Shown: positions 25,158 to 36,930, counted from the stretch's first letter. The stretch is 64,000 bases of DNA from Terfezia claveryi (GCA_015179025.1 WHUX01000030.1:186001-250000); one strand, 5' to 3'. Notes: a model not told the origin generated them from the sequence alone. Translations and numbers: made by a program.

Positions 25158-26107
25158 GTAATCAAGGATCAAAAAAAATGTTGTTTTGCATGCGGCCACA
25201 ATTTCTCTCAAACCATCTTCACATCATCAGACTAGGGTGGGTGTTGGGGTAGGGTTGTTGAATCGAAATCTGGGAGATGGGGAGTTACTTGTTCAATCGG
25301 TTCTACTACGGGAATTCACTTTTTTTTTTCATGATGTTTCGATATTCCTTGCTGTGTTGCTATAAAAGGGCTGCGTTGTTCTCATCTTTACTTTACTTAT
25401 CTTGGTCTCGGGATATGGTACAAAAGTAAATTCTACTAGTAGTATTAACATGGCTGCTCTTAGGGAACGGTATGAAGAGAGAATGATCATAGAATGGGTG
25501 TATTATTGAGATGGCCTGAGGCTGAGAATTAGTATTTGCATCTGTCGCAATTACCTACCAGCCTATAATGAGATGAAACAGGCAGTCTGCCTTATTGAAG
25601 GGTGATTGATCCATGATAGACGATCCATAATAGACATTACAATGAAAGCTCCAGTGAACGCCAGAGTACTCATGGCTCATCCCCCTCTTCCTTCCCCTTT
25701 CTCCCAGCATCGCTGCTGCCCTGCCAAAGTCGACCCATTCATCTAAGTGTGCGTGTCCCCAGAGGTTGTGAAGTATGGATGGTGTCGAGTGTTTTATTCC
25801 GTTCGGGTAAAGAACTCGTCAAGTCGTGATAATTAAATGTTTGACGCCGGAATGCTCCTTATTCCTTTCTCAAGGCACTCGAGTATGCCCTCTCCCTGCC
25901 AACCAGACTACCCTCTCCCCGCTCGACTCCCCTGGTCATATCTCCGTTCAAAGAGAAGCCCCATCCCCCCTTTCTCTTCCACAATCGAAATTAGCCACTC
26001 CCGCCCTGCATGCCCCTCGTCGTTCTCCAACACTGACATTCACTCTGTCCTCTGCCTTCGTCTCACCCCTCGTCTCCCCTCGCCTAACCATGACATTAGC
26101 CATGATA
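25158..26107. other. Intergenic between convergent RPL32 and HSBP1-like genes
   Basis: These two genes converge, so this is mostly 3' UTR sequence. 25160-25450 holds T-runs. 25860-26100 is CT-rich and includes micro-insertion copy J. Overlapping plus-strand ORFs at 25826-26166 reflect pyrimidine-rich composition and run antisense into the HSBP1-like exon; I do not call them. Confidence 0.5.
25888..25919 (+). repeat. Micro-insertion copy J with perfect 9-bp duplication
   Basis: The core TGCCAACCAGACTA (25897-25910) lies between identical CCCTCTCCC copies at 25888-25896 and 25911-25919. It is in opposite orientation to copies A-E. Confidence 0.75.
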
Positions 26108-26443
26108 TTACTTCGCCCCTCCATTATTTAGCGCTTGCTCCATCGCATCCAGCCTCTTATTCATAGCATCCATCTTCTCATACATCTCCGAGCTCACAGT
26201 CACAAACTTCTTCGACAAGTTATCAAGGAGATCGTCAACTACGGCGCTAAGTTCTGCTGGGGCATCCTACGGTTAATATTAGCCCGCTAATACTATGAGA
26301 GATTGTGGGAGGGGGTACAGTATATATCGTACTATGGCTTTTGTCTTCGTATCATCACCTGAGGCGGGCATGGCGTCGCGACTTGCACTGGCGGTGACTG
26401 GGCTTTTGGGTGTGTGCGAGATGGTGGGGGGTGGTTTAAACAT
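26108..26443 (-). CDS. Heat shock factor-binding protein 1-like protein
   Basis: A short coiled-coil protein; metazoan HSBP1 binds trimeric Hsf1 and dampens the heat-shock response. Exons in transcript order are 26443-26333 and 26266-26108, with a 66-bp intron, giving 89 residues. The second exon carries the family core ELSAVVDDLLDNLSKKFVTV followed by SSEMYEKMDAMNKRLDAMEQAL, with heptad hydrophobics as in HSBP1. The N-terminal 35 residues are Ser/Thr/Pro-rich and probably disordered. It is divergent from EBP2 with only 193 bp between start codons, so the two share a promoter region. Confidence 0.87.
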
Positions 26444-26636
26444 CGTGGGTATTGTTTAGGACTAACTGTTCCTCGGCATCATTATGGTGAAGGAGCTTTC
26501 CCAAGGAAAGTTACATAGTTACTAAGCGCTGCATTGTAAATCTTGGCGTGCAGCTGAGTCGAAAGAAAAGAAGTTGGAAATCTCAAGCTAGAATCCAAGC
26601 AATAATATCTACAATTGAACCCAGCAGACATCGACA
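26444..26636. promoter_or_regulatory. Short divergent promoter HSBP1-like / EBP2
   Basis: A 193-bp interval separates two divergent start codons. Such a compact head-to-head arrangement suggests shared promoter elements. No motif is assigned. Confidence 0.55.
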
Positions 26637-27893
26637 ATGGTCACGAAGTCGAAGCTAAAAATCGCCTTGGATGCAGAGCAGGGGAGGGATTATGCTAAGG
26701 AGAAACAAGCAAAGTTGAGGAGGAAGGCTGAGAAGGAGAAGAGGCAGAAGGGAATTGTCGATGGGGTGAAGAAGTTGGAGGTTAATGGCAAGAAGGGGAA
26801 GGAGGAGGAGGAGGAGGAGGAAGATGAGGAGGATGAAATTCCGCAGTTGGTGGATGCAGATGCGGCGAGACAGTATGTCAGCAGCGATGAGTCTGAAAGT
26901 GGGCTGGAGGAGACGGAGTCTCATATCTCGGATGAGGATGAGAATGAGGATGAGAATGAGGATGGTGAGGACGAAGATGATGAGGAGTACAGCGATGTCG
27001 ATCTCTCCGACATTGAAAACGAAGACGATCTCACTGTCCCGGATGTCATCCCCCACCAACGTCTCACAATCAACAATACCTCCGCCCTCACCGCTGCCTA
27101 CAACCGGATCTCTCTCCCTCTAAACACTCTCCCTTTCAGCGAACACCTCTCCCACACCTCAACCACCTCAGCCCCCATCCACGACATCCACAACGACCTC
27201 AACCGCGAGCTAGCATTCTACACTCAAGCCCTCACCGCCGTGAAAGAAGCCCGCCTACTCCTACACAAAGAAGGTGTACCATTCTCCCGACCCAATGACT
27301 ATTTTGCAGAAATGCTCAAGACAGACGACCATATGGGGAAGATCAGGCAGAAGCTTGTTGATGAGGCGGCGGATAAGAAAGCCGTGCAGGACGCGAGAAA
27401 GCAAAGAGATTTGAGAAAGTTTGGAAAACAAGTGCAGGTAGCGAAGTTGCAGGAAAGGGGGAAGCAGAAAAAGGAGACGTTGGAGAAGATTAATGCCTTG
27501 AAGAGGAGTTCGTCTTACCCCTCCCCCCAACTGTATATATTTAGTAACCCCCCTCCCCCCCCACCTGTAGAACGAGCCTCAGGAGATACCACCCTCACCA
27601 ATGACTCCGAAGACCTCTTCGACATCGCCCTCGAACAAGCATCAACCTCCAACTCCAAAGACCGCCGCAGAAGCAACCCCACCGGTGCCCCCAACGCAAA
27701 ACGACAAAAGAAAAACGAGAAATTCGGATTCGGTGGGAAGAAGAGGCATACGAAAAGTAACGATGCACAGAGCTCAGGAGATATTTCGGGATTTAGTAAT
27801 AGAGCAAATAAAGCGAGGGGATTTGGGGCAGGGGCAAAGAAAGGGGCAAAGAAGAGGCCGGGGAAGAGTGTTAGGGCAGGAAGGAGGGTTTAG
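26637..27893 (+). CDS. EBP2: rRNA-processing protein EBP2
   Basis: A nucleolar protein needed for 27S pre-rRNA processing and 60S subunit assembly. The open frame runs unbroken, but an intron at 27508-27570 (63 bp, no stop, branch-like AGTAAC, polypyrimidine tract, CTGTAG acceptor) is likely. Removing it gives INALKRKRASGDTT, matching the LKRKR run expected in the family. The spliced product is 397 residues; the read-through is 418. An acidic N-terminal region (about 55-130) precedes the Ebp2 core (LNRELAFYTQALTAVKEA, PNDYFAEMLKTDDHM, KFGKQVQVAKLQERGKQKK). The C-terminus is Lys/Arg/Gly-rich and suits nucleolar targeting. Confidence 0.92.
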   Translation: MVTKSKLKIALDAEQGRDYAKEKQAKLRRKAEKEKRQKGIVDGVKKLEVNGKKGKEEEEEEEDEEDEIPQLVDADAARQYVSSDESESGLEETESHISDEDENEDENEDGEDEDDEEYSDVDLSDIENEDDLTVPDVIPHQRLTINNTSALTAAYNRISLPLNTLPFSEHLSHTSTTSAPIHDIHNDLNRELAFYTQALTAVKEARLLLHKEGVPFSRPNDYFAEMLKTDDHMGKIRQKLVDEAADKKAVQDARKQRDLRKFGKQVQVAKLQERGKQKKETLEKINALKRSSSYPSPQLYIFSNPPPPPPVERASGDTTLTNDSEDLFDIALEQASTSNSKDRRRSNPTGAPNAKRQKKNEKFGFGGKKRHTKSNDAQSSGDISGFSNRANKARGFGAGAKKGAKKRPGKSVRAGRRV

Positions 27894-29260
27894 TTGAGTG
27901 ATTTACGCCTTCACTTGTTCTTTCGCCCTAATGAGTTGTTGTTCGTTTTGCTTTGCGTGTTGTTGTTACTGGGCAAAGAAGGATAATATAAGTAATGTAC
28001 CATAGCTCCCCCCGATTCACGTCTTTTTCCCATGCTCAGTCTTACACATTTATGTGGGTTCACAAGCTTATTTTGGGCATGTCATGGGTACCAAAAGCAC
28101 TTTTTTCATCTATGGATCTGAATACCCCTTAAACATTTAGCATAGCCATGCAAGTACAGGGTAACATGCAATATGAGCGGAATCCTAAATCTCGAGAGGT
28201 GGTGATCCTTGCCAAGACCTACTAGATACTAGATGGTTATCTCTCTTACCATAATTTTGCACCCAAAAGATAAGCAGCTTACTGACTAATTTCAATTTTC
28301 TACCCGTGGTAGTCCACAATTCGTGAATCTATCGTAAATCATCCTTATACCCTTATGGAAGTGCCTCACGGTAAGTAGAGTTTCTTGGAGGACACCAGGT
28401 GTAGTTAGAAATATTAAATGCTAACCTTTTATGGATAACAGCCCTCTTACTCTTGTTAGGCGGGCAACCAGACTACTCTTGTGTGATAATAAGTATATCC
28501 CACAATGTCATTGTATGTGGGAAGGCTTGAGCACGTACCACCAATAGGTACCATACCCGAGAAGAGAGAGAGAGATACATATACCCTAGAGCAGTCTCTA
28601 GTTAAGTCAGTATTCACAAGTGCATGAGAGGCAATACGAAACCCCTACCATAGCAAAGTGGAAAGTTTGCAATCCTTCTTCTTACATTTATTGATCTTAG
28701 CCAACGTTCTCTGCATAGTTCACGTGAACTCTCTTGAGATGTGGTATCAACTACCTCGCCCACCCAATATGCTTTGTCAGGGAGTTAACCCCAAAAGCGT
28801 TGGCCAAATCCAGATACTCCAATATTCATGCACCCCAATCTGCCTGAGCACCACCAGGAAAGTCAACCTAGATATTAGCCCCGTGCCTCGTATTGGAGAT
28901 ACAAGCAGAGTAGATGACGGTCTCGTAGCCACTCTGAAACCAGACTACTGATTCGTGTGATCGTACTTCTAATTGATTTTCTTTTTCTTGCGATGTTCTA
29001 TTATCGTAGAAGAGTGGTTTATGAATGGCCTCGCTTCCCACTTATCATCAGGATTCTGAGCCTTCTTGCGACGCTATAACTCCCCTCATAGCAGTGGAGA
29101 TTGAAGATTTGATATTCATAGGGAACCAACTACAAAAGCTGGAAAGATAACATGTGGGTTGTAATTATTTAGTGAACTCCCAGTCCAAAAGGTGGTGGCA
29201 ATTTTAGAGCGTGTTGAGATATCAACCTTTACTGTTCCTTGAATGTTCTCGTGGACCCTA
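27894..29260. other. Gene-poor region downstream of EBP2
   Basis: No gene is supported. There is a short GA microsatellite at 28563-28576 and micro-insertion copy K. A 97-codon ORF at 28658-28951 has no recognisable domain. Confidence 0.45.
28448..28482 (+). repeat. Micro-insertion copy K with perfect 9-bp duplication
   Basis: The core at 28457-28473 (TAGGCGGGCAACCAGAC) lies between identical TACTCTTGT copies at 28448-28456 and 28474-28482. The TA of the fixed end could be assigned to either core or duplication. Confidence 0.72.
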
Positions 29261-29611
29261 GTATGTGGGGGGAGAGGTAGTCTGGTTGGCACAAGGGGAG
29301 AGGCTTACCATATGCATTGTTTTCAGCTGGAAAAAAAAAATCAGAGGGCCAATATATGGCTGTTGTGGTGCAGCCTTTTGATTTAGAACCACCTTCACCC
29401 TTTTGGAGAGTCTGTAGATAAGCGACGATTTGATATTCTCTCTAGCCATATCGATATAGCCAGCGGAATCATACCCATCCAAGAAGTAGCAAACGAAATT
29501 AGAAATCTGCTTCTGTTCGCCGTATACTGTCTTATAATATTCCAGTACCCACAAACTCGATACTAGATTGTCGCCTTTGCATGAACTTCGGAGGGAACCC
29601 CCGGCCTGCAT
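29258..29611 (-). pseudogene. Possible degraded ORF of unknown family
   Basis: A 117-codon open frame has protein-like composition in its middle (FLDGYDSAGYIDMARENIKS, RLSKRVKVVLNQK) but no domain I can name and no clear start. Its last codons are made of micro-insertion copy E, so the present 3' end is not original. It may be a fragment of a lost gene or chance. Confidence 0.25.
29269..29303 (-). repeat. Micro-insertion copy E with perfect 9-bp duplication
   Basis: The core TAGTCTGGTTGGCACAA (29278-29294) lies between identical GGGGAGAGG copies at 29269-29277 and 29295-29303. Confidence 0.8.
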
Positions 29612-29735
29612 GTTGCCAACCCCATGCAGATGTCCTGTGCAGATCGTCCTGCTTTGTTTATAGCAACTGGCCGCACCCTAAATTATGGCAAACTTGCTAC
29701 AATTATATTTCTCCATGGTAAAATAATCACTAGAG

Positions 29736-30448
29736 GTGGTAACTAGCTAATAATTACAATCATGGAAATTGTAGTTATCAAACTCCTAGTTAGCAATCTC
29801 CTTGGCCAACTTAACGCCCATTCTGATTGGCCAGTCCCCCAATCAACAATTACAATTGAAGTAAATGTACCTCCACACTATATATTTACGACGAGAATTG
29901 AGATTGAAATTGTCTTCAGCGCCATTAGTCATCGAATAATCCTGACATCCTCATAATATGATCCCAAACACCGCAAAATTCAAAAGATCTAAAGACGCTC
30001 TTAACCCGATATCTAAAACCAATTGATTCCAATATCGCAAGACCCCCCGATCCCAAGATCCATATATCCAACGCGACATACCTCTCCAACCCTTCAACCG
30101 ACATATCTCTCCAACCCGATATCCACAATAGCTACAGACACGATGAAATATCAGTTGATATAGCCCAAATAGATCATGGATCATCCATAGAGTCTGAAGA
30201 TGTTTCATTCTTAGTACCATATATAAGCAGCTCAATGATCTGTATAATATCGTTTCATTGAGAAACCCGCAATAATTTTTCTCCCTGAAAACCACGTTGG
30301 GTTGTTCAAGGCATTATTTGGGTTAGAACTGCACAAGGCTGGTCACCTGCTAATCTCAAACTTTACAGTTTGGGATTAGTCATTCCCACCAAGGCACTTG
30401 CCAACTACAATTTCTATAATTGTAATTAGTTAGCCTCCACTACCTACC
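29736..30448. repeat. Candidate MITE bounded by inverted AT-rich repeats
   Basis: The segment at 29750-29777 (core AAATTGTAGTT) and the reverse complement of 30404-30433 share about 25 of 28 bases around ATTACAAT..GAAATTGTAGTT. Between them lies 0.7 kb without a gene. A further hairpin at 30350-30377 pairs AATCTCAAACT with AGTTTGGGATT. Each end is itself near-palindromic, so orientation is not decisive. Confidence 0.35.
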
Positions 30449-30717
30449 ATATGCACCAAAACCACTAAATCCGTTATTATTGCAAGACCCAACAAACCTA
30501 CCATTTTCAATTTATCTGTTCATTCACGTTTGCAAACGCATTCCCCAAAGTTGTCTAACGGAAAATCATTGCTAGGAATACCTTGTTGATTATGCCGGGC
30601 ATGTCAGAGAACATGCGAACATTCCGCCTCTATCAAAACGGCTCATATAGAAATGATTGCCGGGTAAAGGGTATATTGATATATAATCGTTCATATGGTG
30701 TTTCGGATTTTAGTGAC

Positions 30718-30843
30718 TCTACTTGAAGCACTGGATATGGCTAATCGTGTGACTATTGCAGAAAATAGACCAACCGGAGTTCTACTTGAAGCACTAGATA
30801 CGGCAAATCTTGTGACTATTGTAGAAAATAGGCCAACCGGACA
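30718..30843 (+). repeat. 63-bp tandem duplication in an open frame
   Basis: Two 63-bp units (30718-30780, 30781-30843) differ at a few positions. Both strands stay open across them; the plus strand reads LLEALDMANRVTIAENRPTG then LLEALDTANLVTIVENRPTG. No gene is otherwise recognisable. Confidence 0.75.
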
Positions 30844-30910
30844 CAGAGATTCAATGGAATGTGCTTCTAGAAATATGAAGAATTCATCTTCAGGTCGGTA
30901 AGTGTTGACA

Positions 30911-30964
30911 GCCGCCCCCACCCTCCCCCCCCCCCTACCCCCTACCCCCTCCCCCCTATCCCCT
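30911..30964 (-). other. G-quadruplex-prone C-rich tract
   Basis: The plus strand has at least six runs of four or more C separated by one to three bases. The minus strand therefore meets the usual four-run G-quadruplex pattern several times over. Confidence 0.7.
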
Positions 30965-33319
30965 TGAACCTGCGTTGCTGTTGTCAATGCTCCTGCTCCC
31001 TTTGCCATCACACTGGCAGTTGGTCTGGATACTGTAGAATGTAACAGAACCTATAGTAATGTTATGAAGCATAGGTACAGTGCCTTTTGTTTGCCTTTGA
31101 ATAAATTTACCTACCATGGACTATACGTAACCTCTCATGATTCGTGCGGTAGAACGGGGCATGCCGTAGCTTCTACATCTCAGCGGGTTTGTATAGAGTA
31201 CAGGGATTCATAACACTCACAGAGGAGCTAGGGTGGTCGACTGGATAAGAGCGACATGAAATCAATTAGAGCTGCGTCAAATCAAATATAGACCAATCAC
31301 CAACACGTTACTTGATTACAGTTATAAGATATCACAGCTTCGCCAAGGCTAATGATGTCGTGTGACGTGAACCGATACGAGTCTGGGTCTGAATGCGCTG
31401 TAAGTAACGTCATATGGTTCTGCCCGCCACATTGCGGGAAAGCTTCTATATTACTGAAAACATCCGGGGATGGGTATCAGGATTCCTGTGGCAATTTACA
31501 ATTGACCTGTAGGCAAGTATAAATGTTCTACCCACGACGCCACAACTCCACATTGCCTATGATCAGCGACGATTTTCTGACAATGCATCTAACTGCCAAA
31601 TTTTGCCGTGACGTTATTCCAAAGAACTACAGGCAAATCTATTTTTGTATGGGTAAATATCTAGGGGGAAAGAGTGACAAAGATGCACCAACGTTTAGCG
31701 GCCAGATGCTACTATTTTCGGCTGTTGGGCTAGATGTCAAAACACAATTGAGGGTAACCGCTGTGAGCATTCCTGTGCGAGTGGCACTATGCTGCAAACG
31801 CAGAAACGGCGTCTGGGGCGCTTATATACTAGTTGAGGTTGGTTAGGTGCTCGTGTCTAGCCCTAATAATAAATCGTTCATTCTCCCTTGCCTGGCGATC
31901 GACAGAGCAACAGCTGCTCCAGAAAGACGTTGATGTTGACTATTTCAAACTAGTTTGGAATGGTCTTTATTCAGAAGTGTCGGGCACGCCTTGGTGGTCC
32001 AGTCCATTATAATACATAGAACCGCTCGGAATTATTTACGGGGTCGATCCAAGCTTTGCTGCTGTCCACGTTTTGTGAACTGCTTCTACATTCCACAAAG
32101 CTGACTTCCTGTTACCCCGTTGAAAATTAGCTATTGTACAGGGTTACGGTTAGATACATCCAGGGCGTGTCTAATTTTACCCTAGGCCTAGCTCATACGG
32201 TTGGTCGGTAGGCTTTGTTTCAGTGTATGCAGTCCTGGGTAAGGACCAGGAAAAATGTGCACACAGATGTCACGGCCATCGTCTGCAATCTTATGGATGC
32301 ACGAGGCACTCGTATCTCCGCAAGGGCTAAAAGCCCGTATCTCCTAAATTGTAGGTGCGTAAAGTGATCTGGTTAATTGAGATAGTTCGCTTACCCAGAC
32401 CAGGGTTGCCCCAGCAACAGCTGGCTGCTCTGCGCCTTTTCCAAACGTTTGTTTACCCCCATAAGGCTACGGGCGGCGTATGGGCGGCCGCGAGTATGGC
32501 GTACTTAATGCGGCCAGAGTACCAATTGCAGTTGCAATTCCTTTTCGCTAACTAACTTGTTTCTGCCTTCGTGAGCAGCAAGCCCCCTTCGAAATTCCGG
32601 ATATCCCTCCTTCAGCTTGGTTCCGTCCTTCCTCCTCCCTTCTCCCCATTACAGGTTCCAGACCATCAACAAGATTCCCGGGGTTCTTGTCGTGTTTGAT
32701 TTTTGTTCACTTCTTCCATTCAACTGCAGTCGCTCTTTTAACAGTTGATCCACCCACTTGCCGTACCGGCAAGCTACCCACACACGCGCTCTTTTCCCGG
32801 CAGCCCGACGAAGAGTGCGGAAACGGTTTTTGTTTCTTGTTGCTACGACCGGACTGCTTAAAACACGGAGATAGATAAGCACCGGAACTTACCACAATAT
32901 AGTTGCGGCGGAGGCGGCGGCGCGCGACCTATCGTGATCGGCCCGTACGTAGTAGAGTGCCTGCAAACGCACAATTCAAATCTCCAGCCCGCGCTAGTGC
33001 AACTGCAGTGTTCCAGCGGAAGCTTAACCCAGCTGCAGAAAAAGAGAGCTGAGGCCGGGTGAGACCAAGTCAACCTCGAATTGCGTCAATTGGGTCTTTT
33101 CTGTTCGTGAGTATAGGTACTTCATTTGCGAGTCAAGAGGGTTCTACATAGCTGGGATCAGCTCCCCTTGCAGCTGTAAAGTGACAACAACAAGCACACC
33201 CCACCAATTAATTGTATCCCAACGTCACAACGCTCGAAACCTCCGCAATTACTATCATCCTCAACCTCCGTTTCGAAACAGGTAAGACATAGCCGACTGG
33301 ACGCAGTTCACATTCTATC
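30965..33319. other. Gene-poor region and ASE1 promoter/leader
   Basis: No supported gene. A 107-codon plus-strand ORF at 31523-31846 has no domain I recognise. The last 700 bp before 33320 are more GC- and CT-rich and probably contain the ASE1 promoter and 5' UTR. Confidence 0.45.
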
Positions 33320-35923
33320 ATGAACACGGGTGGCCCGGCAGACCTGGCACAGCAGGTCGAGAAGACACTCAGAGACCTCAAACAGACATATGAAGATATC
33401 GGAATCTCAGGCCATGAGAAAGAGCAGCGAACTCAAAATGTTTACAAGGCACTGCAAGATTGTTTGAGGGACCAAGTAAACAGCACAAATAGGTACGGCA
33501 ATTTATATCAGATGCCTGCGAGCATTACAGTAGTTGTGGAACCGGATCTCTAATTGTGAGGACAGAGAAAAGGAAAAGCTACTGGAAGAATGCACGACCC
33601 TCATCCAGTCCATCCGACAGATGCAAAAGTCCATCGATTATGATGCAGACGACCAGACTCTACGCATCACACTGCCCTTGGTACAATGTCGGCAGGCGTT
33701 GGAAGAGAAAATGAAGCACACAACCAGCCTTCACGCAGCAAGATTTGAACAGGTCATAGGTACTTATACACTTGAAGGGCTGGCACTTCTAGATGTAAAG
33801 CTGTTTATTGATGTAAACTTTCCGTATAGAATTGTCCCGTGAGTTACGAAAATATGCCGATTTTCTTGAGCCATCGTTTCTCAAGATCGAGCTACCCCCA
33901 GATGACCATTCTTTGGCCCTCAACTTCAACCTATCCAACTCGTACAGGAAAGCCCTAGACCAGGAATTCAACCGAGTGTACATGGAATTTCAACGCAGAT
34001 CAAGGAGGATGCAGGAAGTTTCTACGGAAATTGTTCAAATGTGGGCAGAGCTGGGTACACATCAAGCACAGATGGATCGCAAGATATTAGCAGTCTACAA
34101 CACTCAACCTGAACAGCTTGGATTGAAGGGAGAGGATATTCGAAATTTGCAGTTGAGACTCCGTAGCCTTCGGGAGGAGAAGCAAGCTAGGGAACAGAGG
34201 ATTGCTGAACTGTCAGACCATATCATGCCTCTTTGGGAAAAGCTTAATGTTGAAGAGGAATTCCGGGAACGTTTTCTGACCACGCATCGAGGCGTGTCTC
34301 TCAAGATTATCTCTGAGGTGAGTTATTACTCAGTTCAGGTCCAAGAGAAATAAATTAACGGCTCACAGATTGAGAGCGAATACGAGCGCTTGTCTCAACT
34401 GAAGAAAGACAATCTGCACATTTTTGTTGACGAAGCAAGAACGACAATACAGACATTGTGGGACCAGCTTTATTATTCTGAAGATGAGATGCTTGAATTT
34501 GAAGCCGCCTTTGTTGGTAAGTGGGCTAATTCTTCGTTGTCACGTGAATGTCTGGCTCTTACTATGTCTAGATGAATATACGGAAGCCCTTCTCTCGGTT
34601 CATGAAGCCGAAATTGCACACCTTGAACAGCTACTTGAAGACAGGGGACCAATCCTCTCTCTTATTGACAAGCACAAGAGCCTATTAGAGGATCGCGAGC
34701 AGCTTGCTATCAGTAGCACTGATGCCTCCAGATTGACGCAACGCGGAGGCCAGCGTGACCCAACGCGCCTACTTCGTGAGGAGAAGATGCGCAAGCGCAT
34801 CGCAAAAGATCTACCCAAGATAGAAGTCGAACTAAGAGCTGTCCTGGAGCAATGGGAAGAGGAAACCGGAACTGCATTCACTGTTAGGGGAAAAGATTAT
34901 CTACAATCTCTGCCACCTGTGACCAAACCACTGGCTCGCTCGTCTTCTCGAGGGCCAGCATCAGCTTCAGGTGGGACCAACTTGAGGTGCCCGCCCACGC
35001 CTGGCCCTCAAACCCGTGGCTCTCGTTCACAGTCTGTTAAGGACAATAGACTAGCTCTACAGCCAGTTCTAAAGCATTCCGCCTCTTCGGCGTCCACGGC
35101 TACAAACACCACCAGCATATCGAGGTCAAATGCTATCTCTAGGCCCAAGACCCCCGGAGCCTCGAGAGATGAGGGCCGCCCAAAGACCAGTCATGCAAAT
35201 CGACCAAAGACTCCAACTACTAGTACTGTGAGAGGTACTCCAGGCTATGCATCGTTGTCCAAGACTCCCAGTCGAAACGCAAGGCCCGCATTGACAAACA
35301 TGACTCATGAACCCCTAGCAACCGAGAAGGCAGACAGGACCAGTACCAATTCTGATACTCGATCAATGGCGTCATACAAGAGCTCTGGGTCGATCCGCAG
35401 GAAAATGCCACCTCCACCCACTCCATCAGGGGCGCCGAGATTGGGTAAGAATGTTAGCACCTCGCCGTCACAGCAAACTCTCCGTCGCGGTGACTCTATG
35501 CACAGCCGTAGTTCTCGGGAGGGTTCTGTCGACCAGTCGATTCGATGCATTACTCCACCCGAACCTAACACACCAGGTAGTGTTTACCACAACAGAGCCT
35601 ATCTCCGCAATGGTGCATCTTCTTACAAGGATTCGAGCGCTGAAGGTATGTCACCAAAGCAGTTGCAACAACTGCATCCACGCGCTTTTTCGGGGACGTC
35701 TAGTGAATCCTCATCAACCGTAGTATCGAGCGAGAATTGGGAAACCTTCGAGGACTCCGACAACGACGAGGATTTGAGAACTATGTATCTCCAGAAGTTG
35801 AGAATGAATAGTGGGCCAAAGAGTCCTGTTGAGTATGGATACCGCAACTTTGGTGGAGCCCTCCCAAACTCTTCCATTGCTATTGTTGGGGACGACGAGT
35901 GGGATGATCACGAGAGGAGCTGA
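33320..35923 (+). CDS. ASE1: ASE1/PRC1/MAP65-family microtubule bundler
   Basis: This protein cross-links antiparallel microtubules at the anaphase spindle midzone. Exons 33320-33475, 33534-33759, 33830-34317, 34369-34516 and 34572-35923 give 789 residues; introns are 51-70 bp. The N-terminal two thirds is coiled-coil/spectrin-like (LEECTTLIQSIRQMQKSIDY, LRSLREEKQAREQRIAELSD). The microtubule-binding part ends in VLEQWEEETGTAFTV..GKDYL at about 430-450. The tail is Ser/Thr/Pro-rich with several [RK]-P-K-T-P and TP sites, which fits control by Cdk and other mitotic kinases. The donor of intron 1 (33476) was chosen over one 38 bp further on because only it restores the frame. Confidence 0.93.
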
Positions 35924-36882
35924 CGCTCATACGCGTAACGACACATGATTTCCAAAGCACTGTCATGTGGGAGCGAGGCCTGTGGCGTGTAACATTCTAA
36001 CGACCAAATACCTACCCGTTTCTACTCACGGGATTGGGGAGCCTGGCATGACCAGCGATGATTACGAACGACCAACGACTGTCTATATTTGCTTTTTTTG
36101 GTGTCCCGTTGGCTCCTCGCTCGCACCATCACGTCATATTTACAAACGGTACATGAAAGGGATCGGATACTTACCCCGCAACGTTTCTTAGCTATGGTGC
36201 CATATCCTGGTATCTTATATTTGCTTTTTCCTGTAAGTAACTCGAGGCCTTCTGGTTATCGAGTATTTCTTTATATTTCCCATTACCGCTGATATCTGTC
36301 ATTTTGTACTAGGTTTATTTCGTCTTCTACCCAACTAAGCTGTCTTTTTCGAGGTTTCACTTTTCCGCCCTTTCGGGTTTCTGAACATTGTGTTGTTTAA
36401 CCCTTTTTATTCCTTTTCTCCGTGCCGAGCGCAGGTCACTGATGCTTTTTTTGCTTTTCTTGTCAACAACCTACTCCTCTTTTAGTATTTTTCTACGAGC
36501 TAACCACTCTTACACTCACTTGGCCATAGGCAAATCTCTATTTGGCTTTGAATTCTTGAAATCCGTTTTGTTTTCCACTCCGTCATTTTCGTACTAGCTC
36601 TAATTTCAACTCTACGTTACTATCTCGTCTTGTCCTTTGCTGATTTATCCCTTTTTTCTCATGTTTGTGTGTGGCCTGTTCAAAATGTGATATCAGGTCA
36701 TGCTAACCTAACAGCTATTTACGGATCTATGGATATACCAATCTCAACTGACTACCTTGTTTTTAGGGTATTTGGTAGCTGTGCTTGTCGTTTCTGATTG
36801 GCGAAGATTTGGAGTATTCGTCCCGTTTTTTGATTGGAGCTTGGGTTTCTTGGTTGACGTTTGTTTTTCTGCTCATTCATGC

Positions 36883-36892
36883 GTCTGTCTCT

Positions 36893-36927
<35 letters not shown>

Positions 36928-36930
36928 TCT
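36883..36930 (+). repeat. GTCTGC hexanucleotide microsatellite
   Basis: About six uninterrupted copies of GTCTGC are flanked by GTCTGTCTCT variants. On the minus strand it reads as an Asp-Ala run in one frame, which creates a spurious ORF. Confidence 0.9.

Noticed and set aside
25826..26166. Two overlapping plus-strand ORFs of 101 and 109 codons
   Set aside because: They reflect pyrimidine-rich sequence and run into the antisense of the HSBP1-like second exon.
28925..28960. GAAACCAGACTACTGATTCG as another micro-insertion
   Set aside because: It has the constant end but no convincing flanking duplication, so chance cannot be excluded.
34424..34571. ORF start at 34424 as the N-terminus of a separate protein
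   Set aside because: It reads out of frame through an ASE1 exon and intron. The true frame joins exons 34369-34516 and 34572-35923.
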